64,000 bases of DNA from Hyposmocoma kahamanoa (GCF_003589595.1 NW_020654289.1:1395112-1459111); one strand, 5' to 3'. Positions 54,133-63,745 are shown, counted from the stretch's first letter. Numbers and translations are program-made. Notes: generated by a model not told the origin, from the letters alone.

Positions 54133-54845
54133 AGTTCAACTATAAAACATCAGTTTGTTTGATTAAAAGAAAATGTTTATCTTCGGATGCGTTCTGAATT
54201 TATCAATTTTTATTCTTGTTTGTATTTTCATTTTGTGTGATTAAGTGATTATTGAAATTGTTTTAGTTTTTCCACGAATTAAAATAATATTATAAACACA
54301 ATTAGTTATCATTGTCAATTTAATGTCCACAATAATAAGAATTAAATATACCAACGGATTTATATTGCATAAATAATGTACGACAAATCGCGTAGTTGAA
54401 CGTGTCATTATGTTTTTTTCATAGAAAGAAAAAGTTTGGTGCACCACAGTCTATCATCAAGTTCGAATTTCAAAAACCTTTTTGGCGCTAGCGAGCAAAA
54501 AACGCTTTTGCGCGCAGATTTCTAATGAGAAAGAAAGCCCTTCCGAGCTAGTGAGGTGAAAACATAATATCATGGTAGGAAAACAACGTGATTATCAATA
54601 AACTTCATACATAGTAAATAATTATCAAAGAAGCTAATACTTCATTAATATAACACAAACTTTCGCCACGCCGCTTTTACGCCGGTGACGGACATCGACG
54701 GCAGCGTGGAAAAAACGTCGGCAGCAGCATGGTGCATGACGTCAGTATTTCAATAAAATATTCCTGTACTTTTATAATGGAATTACATTCCTGTCTACGT
54801 ACATTTAATTCAAAATTGATTCAAATTCAGAACGGTTATTTTTAT

Positions 54846-55080
54846 TTTTAACCGAGTTCAAAAAAGGAGGAGGTTCTCAATTCGACTGTGTGTTTTTTTT
54901 GTATGTATGTTACGCGATAACTCCGGTATTTGTGATCCAATTTTCATGATTTTTTTTTGTTGGAAAGCGGGTACTTCCATAGTGGTCCCATTTCATTTTG
55001 AAGAAAATCATCCACCTCGAAGGGTGGCTGTTCACGCATGAAGATTCATTTTTATAAATAGCGCCTAACTTTAATTTAGG
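54846..55080 (+). repeat. R3 repeat, 5' half
   Basis: TTTAACCGAGTTCAAAAAAG, GTTCTCAATTCGACTGTGTG, GATAACTCCGGTATTTGTGA, GGTACTTCCATAGTGGTCCC, GTGGCTGTTCACGCATGAAG and AGCGCCTAACTTTAATTTAG. It stops at the point GCCTAACTTTAATTTAGGA. Confidence 0.85.
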
Positions 55081-55163
55081 ATTTAAACAAAACGAATAGA
55101 CAAAATCGAAAAAGATTAAAATCTTTTAGACGTAATCAATCAAAAATAAACTTGTATATTCTT

Positions 55164-55613
55164 TTTAAACGACTTCAAAAAAAGGAGGAGGTTCTCAATT
55201 CGACTGTATGTTTTTTCTTTTTTTATTTGTAAGTATGTTACGCGATAACTCCGGTATTTGTGAACCGATTTTCATGATTCTTTTTTTGTTGGAAAGAGGG
55301 TACCTCCATAGTGGTCCCATTTTGAAGAAAATCATCCACCTCTAAGAGTGGCTGATCACGCATGAACATTCATTTTTATAAATAGCGCTTAAATTTTACT
55401 TAAGGAGCATTTATTTTAATGGTTGGTTTTGCTATTCTCTAATTCAAGGCGTTTTTCTCTCAATATACTTTGAGTAGTGAGAACCGATTTTTATTATCTC
55501 CAGTGTCAAATAATGTAAAGTGGCGAACTAGGGGATATATCAATAAAACTTAGCAAATTGACGTAATTCCACGTACTTTTGAGGTCGGTTTTTTTAGTAC
55601 TCTGTACTGAGAT
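55164..55613 (+). repeat. R3 repeat, full length
   Basis: TTTTTAAACGACTTCAAAAA, GGAGGTTCTCAATTCGACTG, GATAACTCCGGTATTTGTGA, GGAAAGAGGGTACCTCCATA, GCTGATCACGCATGAACATT, TTAGCAAATTGACGTAATTC, TGAGGTCGGTTTTTTTAGTA, CTCTGTACTGAGATTAT. Same orientation as 54846, 80 bp apart. Confidence 0.9.
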
Positions 55614-56117
55614 TATATAGTTCTTTTACGAATTGTTCTACGTTGAATATGTTTATTAACTTGTAACGTTCAAATTCAAGTGCAGAAAACCTTGAAACTG
55701 AATACAAAGATTTTAATATTGTTTTAGTGCTTTTTAAACATCTGACATATAATAGCCACCCGTATTTCACGCCGATCACACCACTGCCGCTGACGATTTT
55801 CTAATGGGCGCACATCTCTGCTAGGTACTTCAAATTGTATAGGAAATTCTGTAGAGATCAGTTACACCATACCGATAGAGAACTTTGTACACGAACACAA
55901 AGCCTTTAAGGTAACAGGTGCCTACATGACTGTCGAGAACATTTTGCTTTGAACCTTGTGTACTGAAAATGAAACATAGTACCCGACGTTCTACGTGTAT
56001 GATGTTTAGATCTTCCACGTCTTTGTTAGGTTGGTACGACCGACGTTGTCAAGAGGATCTAATTACAACTAATATTTTACCTCGTATATTGAATTTTAAA
56101 TTTATTTTTTATATTTT

Positions 56118-56335
56118 GAAGTGTCTACTGCTACTTTGCCTATTTCTGCCGCCAAGCTGTAATATGGGCATTACTGCGTTCTGATTTTGTAGGGGTTCTG
56201 AAGAAATTACAGGCACATGGGATTTGACAACTTATGTCTCAGGGGAACGCAGTGGCAGTGTCACTCAGAACTTTGCAATTTAAATGTAATTTGACTTATT
56301 TTACTAGCAGTAGAGCTCCTTGTGAGTTGGGTATA
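56118..56335 (+). repeat. R1 repeat followed by a second R1 start
   Basis: CTACTGCTACTTTGCCTATT, TCTGCCGCCAAGCTGTAATA, TGGGCATTACTGCGTTCTGA, GAAATTACAGGCACATGGGA, AACGCAGTGGCAGTGTCACT, CTTTGCAATTTAAATG. At 56308 AGCAGTAGAGCTCCTTGTGA restarts the R1 5' end and then breaks off. Confidence 0.7.
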
Positions 56336-56904
56336 AAGTAGAATAACTGTTTTGTACAGATAATAATAATTCATTTATTTCAAGTAATATTGACTCATAT
56401 AATTTGTTAGTAAACCACTTAATGCTAATATTGGTAATTATATAATAGACACTGTTGGATACATGCAATTCACAACAGTGCCTTATGTATGGACAGGCAA
56501 GCCTGTCCGCTACCGAGCATAGGATGGGGTTGTGGCTGACTCTCACCCGGCGCACCAGAGATGTGCTTCGCTCGCGCATGGTCGCGTAATAGCAATCCAC
56601 TCTTGCTTCTGCGAACATCCCTGACATAATATAAGAATCTCAAACACGTCTTTTCGACCCGGAGATAAGGCGTAAGTAACCTCGTGTGGATTCCAAATAA
56701 CTGAAGCTGTCTTAAGTTTATTCCTGTCCAAAGCGGTGTAAACGAGTTTGATGACCTTAGGATCATGAAAATCGCAAATGTTCCAGATAACGCACTATAA
56801 TCTTTGGTAGCACTTGGCAGCTCGCGCTTTTATATGCTCGTGAAAATTTATTGTCACTAGTTACAGGTTGCTTGCCAGAGCCTAGTTTGGTGGGTGCATA
56901 ACCT

Positions 56905-56990
56905 CGAAAGTCATAAATATAGCAAGGATCTGGGGTACACTGCCACAGGGCCCATCACCCTGAGATCTAAAGTTTACAAATCCCAGAAGA
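56905..56990 (-). repeat. R1 repeat fragment
   Basis: GCAAGGATCTGGGGTACACT, GCCACAGGGCCCATCACCCT, GAGATCTAAAGTTTACAAAT and CCCA. Short middle part only. Confidence 0.55.
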
Positions 56991-57053
56991 AGATTAGAAA
57001 CCAAATGCAGGATGGTGCCATCAGTACTATTTACATTGAGATGGTTGAGGCAT

Positions 57054-57108
57054 TTGGAGCGGATGGTACCAACTTGGTTACTTTCCACGTTGGCACCATC
57101 CGCTCCAA
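57054..57108. repeat. 20-bp inverted repeat hairpin
   Basis: TTGGAGCGGATGGTACCAAC at 57054-57073 and GTTGGCACCATCCGCTCCAA at 57089-57108 pair with one mismatch around a 15-nt loop. Just upstream GGATGGTGCCATC (57010) is another related palindrome. Frames of 89 and 109 codons cross it on both strands, as palindromic DNA often allows. Neither has a domain. Confidence 0.8.
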
Positions 57109-57525
57109 GTGCGTTGTGTGCCCATTGGAAAAAGATGGCCACGAAGTACATTCTCAGATTAAATCGAGAATATACTTGAATAAGCTAGAGTGCATAGTTA
57201 GAGAAATAATACTAAATAAATAAAGTAGCAGGTTGTCGCAGAAAGGACAATTTATTCAGGTAGGGATTTTCGGATGGTTTTAACCGCCTTGTACTCTCGT
57301 TCTTCAGCGACTTCTCTGTCCGAAACAATTACTGCTAAATAAGTAACTCGACCAAATTATAACACATGCGTCTTGCGAATTAAGTTTTATACCTGACTTT
57401 GTCTTTTGTGTGATTCAAACGATGGCCCACCTCACATCGTGCCCTGCGTGCCCTAACACATTCACGCTTGAGGATTTAACGGCGGCTAATAGTGACGCGG
57501 TCGGCGTGACTGAGTTCTGGGCCAC

Positions 57526-57705
57526 GGTAACTGCGTCTGTGGTGGAACGGATACCAAGCTGGACCGCCGCGCAGAGGTTTCGATTCGATTCCCGAGGAAA
57601 AATATTTGTGTGGCCTACACGTATTTCTGTCGTGAGTTTGGGTGTTATTTCTCTATGTGTGTTTCCATGGCACCCGCGATACGGGATGTTCGTGGCCTAT
57701 GAGTG
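57526..57705 (+). mobile_element. SINE-A copy
   Basis: CTGCGTCTGTGGTGGAACGG, ATACCAAGCTGGACCGCCGC, AGAGGTTTCGATTCGATTCC (B-box region with a duplicated CGATT), ATATTTGTGTGGCCTACACG, CTGTCGTGAGTTTGGGTGTT, GTGTTTCCATGGCACCCGCG. The tail is lost. Confidence 0.75.
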
Positions 57706-57739
57706 TTTTAAAATAAAGAGTAGTGTATGCCATTGATAA

Positions 57740-58537
57740 GAAGAAGAATCGTGCAAAGTGTACGTTAATATGATTAATATAATAGAGTTTTGAATTACGT
57801 AGCATGTCAAATACGTTTAAATCTTTCTCATTTATGTAGCTTAACGTTATCTCCTCCAATTTGAAACCTCTTGAGCACAAAAGGCCTTGTCACTTCACAA
57901 TCCAAAGCAGCATTCTTAGCGTCATGCTGTTATGGTTCAAAATCTCTTTAATCACACATCAAAGCACGGTTTAATATCAAGGTTCCTTGCAAGAAGGTCG
58001 CATGTGTAAATGGATTATTGACTGTAAAACAAATGTGGTACCATAAGATGCCTTTTCGCGTTGAAGAGTGATGCTTAAGTATGTGTACAAGAATTCGAGC
58101 GCTTTATAACTACATTAAACCCATTGTACTTTTAGCGCCAGCTATTTATAAATGCAATATTTAATTCTATCTTTTTTTGTTACTGCAAATACACCTCGGG
58201 CCTTTTTGCTTTCCATTACAACCATAGTCGGTAAGGAGTTTATTTTTTAATTTATATCATGACATACTTCTTTACATAGGTCAGGTTCAAGTTCAAGTAA
58301 GGAGGTTTTTTAAGATCAAAATTAAAATATTCTCTTATAATGTTATTTAGCGGTGGGCGTCGTATCGCTGAATGATGTTATCTAAACAGAAATTTAATTG
58401 CAACTCAGCCACATACTTATTTTTTTTTAAGTTATTAAGAGTTTAATTGATTTTCAATCATTTTCTGTACATAAATGTAGCAAATTTATTTGGCTCTATG
58501 TGTGTTAGGTTTTTACGACATTTTAGTTGGAGTTGTA
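57740..58537. other. No recognised feature except a short piece at 58200
   Basis: AT-rich. GCCTTTTTGCTTTCCATTAC then AACCATAGTCGGTAAGGAG at 58200-58240 resembles the inner part of the 28832-28981 element. Otherwise unassigned. Confidence 0.4.
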
Positions 58538-58917
58538 CTTAGAATAATAACGCATAGAAACCTAGTCCGCACACGCTAAGTGAGGCAAATTTAAGCGCTC
58601 CCAATGGGCCTACACGAGCGGGCGGGCCTTCAGCGCTCAAGGTCAACTTGCACTGCGAACAGATCAAGAATTTTAGCTAAAAATGACGAAATGTGCGGTA
58701 AATGAGTGTAAAAATACGTCAGACAAACATAAAATAGATACTACTTATACTACACTTTTGAGGGAAATGTTATTCCATGGCATCATTATTTGTATATTTG
58801 TGTGCGTGCCGATGAGCGTAGATACAAGTTGCTTACGCCTACATGAATTTGATTTTTGCCTCACTTGTGACAGTTCGTTTGATATGAAACTATCATTCTA
58901 AGCGTTATTATTCTAAG
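58538..58917 (+). mobile_element. P-superfamily-like element, copy 2
   Basis: Termini CTTAGAATAATAACGCATAG and, reverse-complemented, CTTAGAATAATAACGCTTAG, so the outer 16 bases match perfectly. GAGTTGTA flanks it on both sides (58530-58537 and 58918-58925), an 8-bp duplication. Outer arms are as in copy 1. The central 94 bp differ. Two independent internal deletions of one parent explain the pair. The target duplications are exact, so insertion is not ancient. Confidence 0.85.
58683..58901 (+). pseudogene. THAP start fused to out-of-context frame
   Basis: The 72-codon frame begins with the same MTKCAVNECKNTSDKHKIDT as copy 1, then runs TYTTLLREMLFHGIIICIFV and on into the right arm, ending CDSSFDMKLSF. 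It has C-x4-C but no FHKF motif. The end part HEFDFCLTCDSSFDMK is encoded by the terminal arm. Probably a deletion product without function. Confidence 0.6.
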
Positions 58918-59269
58918 GAGTTGTATTTATCTATGGAAGAAAAAAAAATCAAAACTTCCGCCATTGGCCAAATCCATAATTGTTGCGTTGTGAATCATAT
59001 TTATATTGTATTTATTTCATCGCAAATGTGTAGAAAAACATTGTGTGTATCACTGACGGTCGAAAAATACAAATTTAAGTTACTCGTATTAAAGCCCTCA
59101 AGCCTTTGGCTCCGGGCTACTAATAGGCTCTCGTTAGTAATTCTTATTTACAATCCATAGATACACAATGTACTGTTTGTAATGCCAGTTTATTAGAATA
59201 ATTAGAGTTGTCATTTGTAAGTAATCATTCGACGCAAAAAGATGTGAATTATAAGTTCGAAACCTTCGT

Positions 59270-59400
59270 CTATGTGTGGCATCGTAGCTCTCAAACAGAT
59301 GGACCGATCTCAAAGCGGTTTGTTTTCATTTGAAAGCTGGTTTAGTCGGGATAGTTCTAAGCTATGTTTGATGAACATCTGCACAGCTGTTTAAAGTTCA
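59270..59400 (+). repeat. R8 repeat copy
   Basis: GCATCGTAGCTCTCAAACAG, ATGGACCGATCTCAAAGCGG, TTGAAAGCTGGTTTAGTCGG, GATAGTTCTAAGCTATGTTT, GATGAACATCTGCACAGCTG. Collinear with the minus-strand copy at 45860-46000. Confidence 0.6.
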
Positions 59401-59439
59401 TGAGCTCTTACCGGAATTTGTGTAAGAAGTTGAACCATG

Positions 59440-59615
59440 CTTACAATTGAGGATATACACTGTTTAGTATACGGTATGAAAACACGATTCTTAAAAAAAA
59501 TCACTATAGAAAAAAACACAAACTTACCACGAAATTTTATGTATTCAATAGGTACTTTACATATACCAATGTTTTTTTTTAATATCAACTGAACTAAATA
59601 GAAAATGTATCTCGT
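59440..59615 (+). repeat. R6 repeat copy
   Basis: ACGGTATGAAAACACGATTC, CTATAGAAAAAAACACAAAC, ATTCAATAGGTACTTTACAT, ATACCAATG and AATATCAACTGAACTAAATA. Confidence 0.65.
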
Positions 59616-59865
59616 GATATGGCTCGTGAGTAAAATCGATAACAGTGAAATGGCAACACTAGAGGCAATCATGAAGGGGGCATTCGAGTGTTCGGATAGA
59701 CGAACGGTATAAACGACGAAACCTTTTGTTATTGAAAGTAATGTATTTACGTCATTATATAAGGGAGTTGTAATCGATTATAGTTTATGCGGGTAACTTC
59801 ATCGGGTAATCTATCGTTTTGTTAAAAAATATGGGTTATAATAATAGTACGTTGCTATTATTTGA

Positions 59866-60096
59866 ACAGTAGTGATGCGAGCATTGCTGCGTTCCGGTTT
59901 CGATGGGGGCCGGTGAAATTGCAGGTACATGGGACTTGTCAACTTATGTCTTAGGATATCGGGCGCAAGGACAGTGCCCTTCAATCTTTGAGATTTAAAG
60001 CTCTTAATGACACTGCCACTGTTAGGGACAGGCGTGTCGCTTACCACCAGGGACACGACTTGTTCTTCCCGTCACTTACTGTTATAAAAAAAAAAC
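59866..60096 (+). repeat. R1 repeat starting at the hairpin
   Basis: ACAGTAGTGATGCGAGCATT, GCTGCGTTCCGGTTTCGATG, GGTGAAATTGCAGGTACATG, GAGATTTAAAGCTCTTAATG, AGGCGTGTCGCTTACCACCA, ACGACTTGTTCTTCCCGTCA and TGTTATAAAAAAAAAAC. Full 3' end with an A tail. Confidence 0.8.
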
Positions 60097-60155
60097 TATT
60101 TTGCTCTTAGTGTATTATTTCATGTTTTAACATTAAGGAGCAAATTATATTAATA

Positions 60156-60285
60156 TGGCGACTCGGATGGCCCAGCGGTTAGCGTTATGGAATCTGGATG
60201 AGTAGGTCCTAAGTTACAATTTTGTAGGACCGATTTCGCAAAATAACAATTTTCTGAATTGATTTTGATCTGGTAGTTGTAGGTG
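60156..60285 (+). mobile_element. Possible fourth tRNA-like SINE (SINE-D)
   Basis: GGCGACTCGGATGGCCCAGC then GGTTAGCGTTATGG looks like an A-box region. AGTAGGTCCTAAGTTACAAT stands where a B box would be but fits poorly. It is single copy in the window. Confidence 0.35.
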
Positions 60286-60924
60286 ACGTAAATGATAAAT
60301 TGTAATTAAGAATTGCAGCTGACAAATCACAAACGGTTTTTATACATCTGTTAGCTCAGCATTCTACAATTTTTTTTGCCACATTGAAGGACTAATTATC
60401 ACGGACAGAATAGAAGGCTAAATACTTACAGTGACCAGGTAGCTGAAAATCTGGCAGTACCGGCGAATGTCGCATTCCACCTAGTGCATAGAGAAGATTA
60501 ATTAAAGTTATACTACTCAAAGTTACGATCTCTAGCAATGATATAGAGAGAAAAGATAAATCCTTTAATTTTGAAATGGAAGAGGCGGAATAACCCGGAA
60601 CTGTCGGGGAGATCACAAATTTTTCTTTTTCTCAGCGTTTTGGCTGGTTTTAACAACTTTTCCGGACTGAAATGAAATAAATACAGTATGGTGTGTGTCT
60701 ATACTTAGTGTGTGTCGAACAGAAAAGAAAAACCATCTCCCGAGAGATGTTCCTAACGAACAACGACACAGACAATCTGCCGATTCATCTAGATGAAGCT
60801 ACCAAGTCTTCTCACCTAAATCCGCTGGTATACTGGGCGATATATTATAAAGAAAGTACTTGGCAAACTAATTGGCGGCGTTTTACGTGGAAACAATAAG
60901 GAAAAATTTATATAGTCGAATCTA

Positions 60925-61956
60925 CGTGGGGCGCACTATAAGTTTCCGGAATTAATAAGAAAAAAATACTATAAATGATCGGAAATGAATTTACTGTTTC
61001 TCAAAATATTCTCCGTTAGCGTGAATGCACTTTTTCATACGAATGAACCAATTTTGAAAACATTTATGCCACTCCTCAGTGACAATCTCTGAGATATATT
61101 TTTCATAATCTTCGACAGCCTCTTCACGTGATGAAAATCGTTGACCGCGTAACTGGTTCTTAATTTTTGGAAATAAATAAGTCACAAGGTGCCAGGTCGT
61201 GACTGTATGGCTCATAAGGTCAACGTTGTTCACCTTCAAATATTCATTTGTCTGTCCGGCCGTTTTTGCTTTGTCTTGGGATCGTAACAATAAATCCATG
61301 TTTCGTCACCTGTTACTATGTCCCACACCAAATTTGACGCCCCTTTGTTGAATCTGGTAAGCATGGCATTGCACCAAGTGACGCGATCCGTTTTTTGAGC
61401 CTCAGTCGAATTGTGTGGGATCCACCGAGAGCACAGCTTTTTCACACCCAAATGTTTGTGTAGTATTGATTATATTTGACTCATGCCTATGCCTAAAGAT
61501 GCTCGAATCTCATGGTATGTCCCATGCCTGTCTGTTTTGATCATACGACGCACAACCTCGATGTTTTTGTTGTTCGCAGTAGTGGACGGGCTACCATCAC
61601 GAAATTCGTCACTGAGATTCACACGACCGCGTTTGAATTCTGCAAACCAGCTATAAAAAGTCGTCTTGCATGGTGCTTCATCGCCAAAAGCAGTTTGAAG
61701 CCGAGCGAAGCCCCACTGAGCTATTAAAATACACTTAAAGTCGTAGAAAATCATGCTACAAAAATTTTCACGAGTTAAATCCATGGTAATGTAGACAACC
61801 AATATCTAAAATTGACGCCACAATATAAAAACAAGTGACAGTCAGATGAAACAAACTATTCTACAGCCAAATATTTCCATTTTCAAATGTTGTAATTACT
61901 TTTTAAATATTGTTTAAGTAAGTGGCTAGTTCCGGAATCTTATAGTGAGCCCTATG
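60925..61956 (-). mobile_element. mariner element with inverted termini, internally deleted
   Basis: Left end CGTGGGGCGCACTATAAGTT then TCCGGAATTA. Right end, reverse-complemented, CATAGGGCTCACTATAAGAT then TCCGGAACTA: about 30 bp with five differences. TA lies immediately outside each end (60923-60924, 61957-61958), as Tc1/mariner requires. Length 1032 bp against about 1.3 kb for an intact mariner, matching the missing middle of the transposase. Non-autonomous and dead. Confidence 0.92.
60991..61802 (-). pseudogene. mariner transposase, broken
   Basis: N-terminal part (61802-61470): the helix-turn-helix region includes FYDFKCILIAQWGFARLQTA, then FGDEAPCKTTFYSWFAEF and GRVNLSDEFRDGSP. A CAA-to-TAA change gives a stop after GIGMSQI, and the same frame goes on SILHKHLGVKKLCSRWIPHN to VTGDETWIYCYDPKTKQ, which carries the first catalytic Asp. 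Some 125 codons, including the second Asp (HHDN block), are deleted. The remainder resumes in other frames with SHDLAPCD (third Asp of DD34D), a one-base shift, then LFPKIKNQLRGQRFSSREEA and the usual end GEYFEKQ. So there is one stop, one large deletion and at least two shifts. Confidence 0.92.
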
Positions 61957-61959
61957 TAT

Positions 61960-62400
61960 GAGTCGCAGCTCTAGTAGTGTGCGTTGCCATTAAAAAAAAT
62001 AGCCAGTGTTGGCATTTTGAAAATATGTCAGAAAGTAAAAGGTACTCCTTCACAGCAAGTTCACGACGTTGATTTTAAAGATAAATCGTTTACCAACAAG
62101 GAATAAATGCCTGAATGGTTTAACTATATACGTTACACCAACACCAAGGTGTTGTGGTTTCAATCAATTTACTAATTATTTTTAAACGTTATTGAGTGTG
62201 TGCGTTATTAAACTATAATGTCGAACTGACATTTTGTGCAGGAGAGAAGAGACAATTATAGGTTTTTGGAAGATAGAAGGTTTCTTTGATCTAATGATTA
62301 GAGGCTATGACGAAGACGATTTGGACTATAACATAGAAAGGACACATTGTAGTTTTTTCATCATTGAGTCATCTTCAACCCGTTTATATGTCAAACTGCT
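61960..62400. other. No recognised feature
   Basis: Flank of the mariner. GAGTGTGTGCGTTATTAAAC at 62192 resembles a SINE-A tail but the body is absent. Confidence 0.4.
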
Positions 62401-62402
62401 GG

Positions 62403-62560
62403 GCATTTTATAAGGCGAGAGGCTTAGGCCATAGTCCACCACAATTGTCCAATGCGGGTTTTGAACTTCAGAGATTCTCTGAGGGTTGTGAACTTTGTTC
62501 GACGTGCAAGTTTCATTACGAGGTTTTCCTTCATCGAAAAGCTCGTGCTCATGTCAAGCG
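62403..62560 (+). repeat. Dispersed lepidopteran-type repeat, diverged
   Basis: AGGCGAGAGGCTTAGGCCAT, AGTCCACCACAATTGTCCAA, TGCGGGTTTTGAACTTCAGA, TGCAAGTTTCATTACGAGGT, TTTCCTTCATCGAAAAGCTC. From memory, the pattern CCATAGTCCACCACGCTGGCCCAATGCGG with CAGGTTTCCTCACGATGTTTTCCTTCACCG recurs through moth and butterfly genomes. A scrap is at 7190. The class is not clear to me. Confidence 0.5.
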
Positions 62561-62659
62561 CTCCATGGCGACTGACGGGGCAGCGTGTAACGAATTAGCA
62601 CATTCTTTAGACAATATCCTTCGGTATATCGTATATTTTTGTAAGACCAGTATGTAATA

Positions 62660-63490
62660 GTAAATACCTACATCATTCGGTCTAGCAAAACCATTGACTT
62701 ACAAATAAATGGACGACGGGTCTAATACAAAAACCACGAAAAAAATGTCCTAAGTCAACCTATTCGAAATTTAAATTGTTATGTCATCGCAGTATCGCGC
62801 TGTCCGTAGAACAAATGAAGACTAAAGCGGAGTGTCGCGCTCTGTATACGATTTTAGCGCCTTACAAGTGCGGACACTTTTTAGCGCGGACCCGACGTCC
62901 ATATAATTGTAAGTCAATGAGCAAAACTATTCCGTGCACGACTTAACACCTTCATTTTTATCTAGGACCTTGTTTATTTTCTCTTTTACTAACTCATCTT
63001 TCTTTGAACTTTGTTTTATAATTTCCGAGTGTCACAAAGTAACTCATCGGGCTCTTAATTGTGTTCAACAAACTTTTTTTTTCAATAAGCTCTTCAACAC
63101 TTTCTCGTTTGTAGCGACGAAATTATTGTTTGCAAAACACTGGAATTGTGCATGTTATTTAAAATAGATTGTGTTGAAATTGTTGTTCCCGTGTCTAACG
63201 GCCGTTTAATGAATTGCACACGCTCTAATTGCTACCAAAAGGTGCGCGTTTAAGTTGACAATACCTTTAGGTTGACATTACACTCGCGACAGTTAATCAG
63301 TCGCTAGTGACGACATTCGAATTACATTTCTTGTAGATTAGAATCATTTATTTTATACAAAATTTGTAACTGACAAAGACAATAATAGATCGTAAATAAT
63401 AAAATATTGTTATCGACAGCATTCGTTATAATGAAATGTAATTATCTCTGTTAAACAGGAAACAATTAAAATATTAATAAAATACAACAA
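62660..63490. other. No recognised feature
   Basis: AT-rich, no shared repeat, 77-codon frame at 62934 without domain. Confidence 0.45.
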
Positions 63491-63493
63491 ATA

Positions 63494-63672
63494 ACTGCCT
63501 CCGTGGCCGAACGGTTACCTTGCCGGTGGTTTGATTACCGTGCCAAGAGAAATATTTGTATTGCCTACATTCATTTCTCTCGTGAGTATGAGTGTTATTT
63601 GTGCTTGTCTATGTGTGTGTTCATGTCACCCGCGATACAGAGTCGCCCTTCGGGGCTATGAGTGTGATCTTT
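63494..63672 (+). mobile_element. SINE-A copy lacking the B box
   Basis: AACTGCCTCCGTGGCCGAAC, GGTTACCTTGCCGGTGGTTT, GATTACCGTGCCAAGAGAAA, TCTCTCGTGAGTATGAGTGT, GTGTTCATGTCACCCGCGAT and CGGGGCTATGAGTGTG. The region from the anticodon side to the B box is collapsed, as in 27341-27486. Confidence 0.8.
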
Positions 63673-63745
63673 AAAAAAATTAAAATAAAAACAAAAAGTC
63701 GTCATGAATTCAGAAGGACTTATTGTACTAGAATATCACTGTATT

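Larger units (their letters stand above)
53521..54580. mobile_element. Unclassified DNA repeat hosting the P-like copy
   Basis: Left part 53525-53750: TGCAAGGCTGCAAAGTTGTT, AACATGAGCTAGCGAAGGAC, CCTGAGCGTAGTGAGGGTAT, GCCGAGCGAAACACACAACT, TTTTCACCTCACTATAG. Right part 54420-54570: GTTTGGTGCACCACAGTC, GGCGCTAGCGAGCAAAAAAC, CCGAGCTAGTGAGGTGAAAA. GAGC(TA)GCGA and GAGGTGAAAA motifs occur on both sides in inverted sense, as in transposon sub-termini. The P-like element interrupts it with a clean target duplication. Boundaries are estimates. Confidence 0.4.
52918..55820. mobile_element. hAT-like element split by nested insertions
   Basis: The left end reads TAGAGATGTGCACCGATCGT then AAAATTTTCGACGGCAGTG. 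The right end, reverse-complemented, reads CAGAGATGTGCGCCCATTAG then AAAATCGTCAGCGGCAGTG. Both continue with GTGATCGGCGTG and TCAGATGTTT, so the inverted termini are about 100 bp long with indels. CAGAGATG-type ends are usual for hAT elements. Between the ends are an R3 copy, a SINE-C, a further repeat, a P-like element and two more R3 copies. A third GC-rich sub-terminal-like piece (CCACGCCGC, GACGGCAGCGTGG) is at 54665-54735. No hAT transposase frame remains. Flanking 8-mers do not match cleanly. Confidence 0.6.

Noticed and set aside
56894..57223. Overlapping frames of 109 and 89 codons on both strands
   Set aside because: Both cross the palindromic hairpin and an R1 scrap. Symmetry of the DNA explains frames on both strands.
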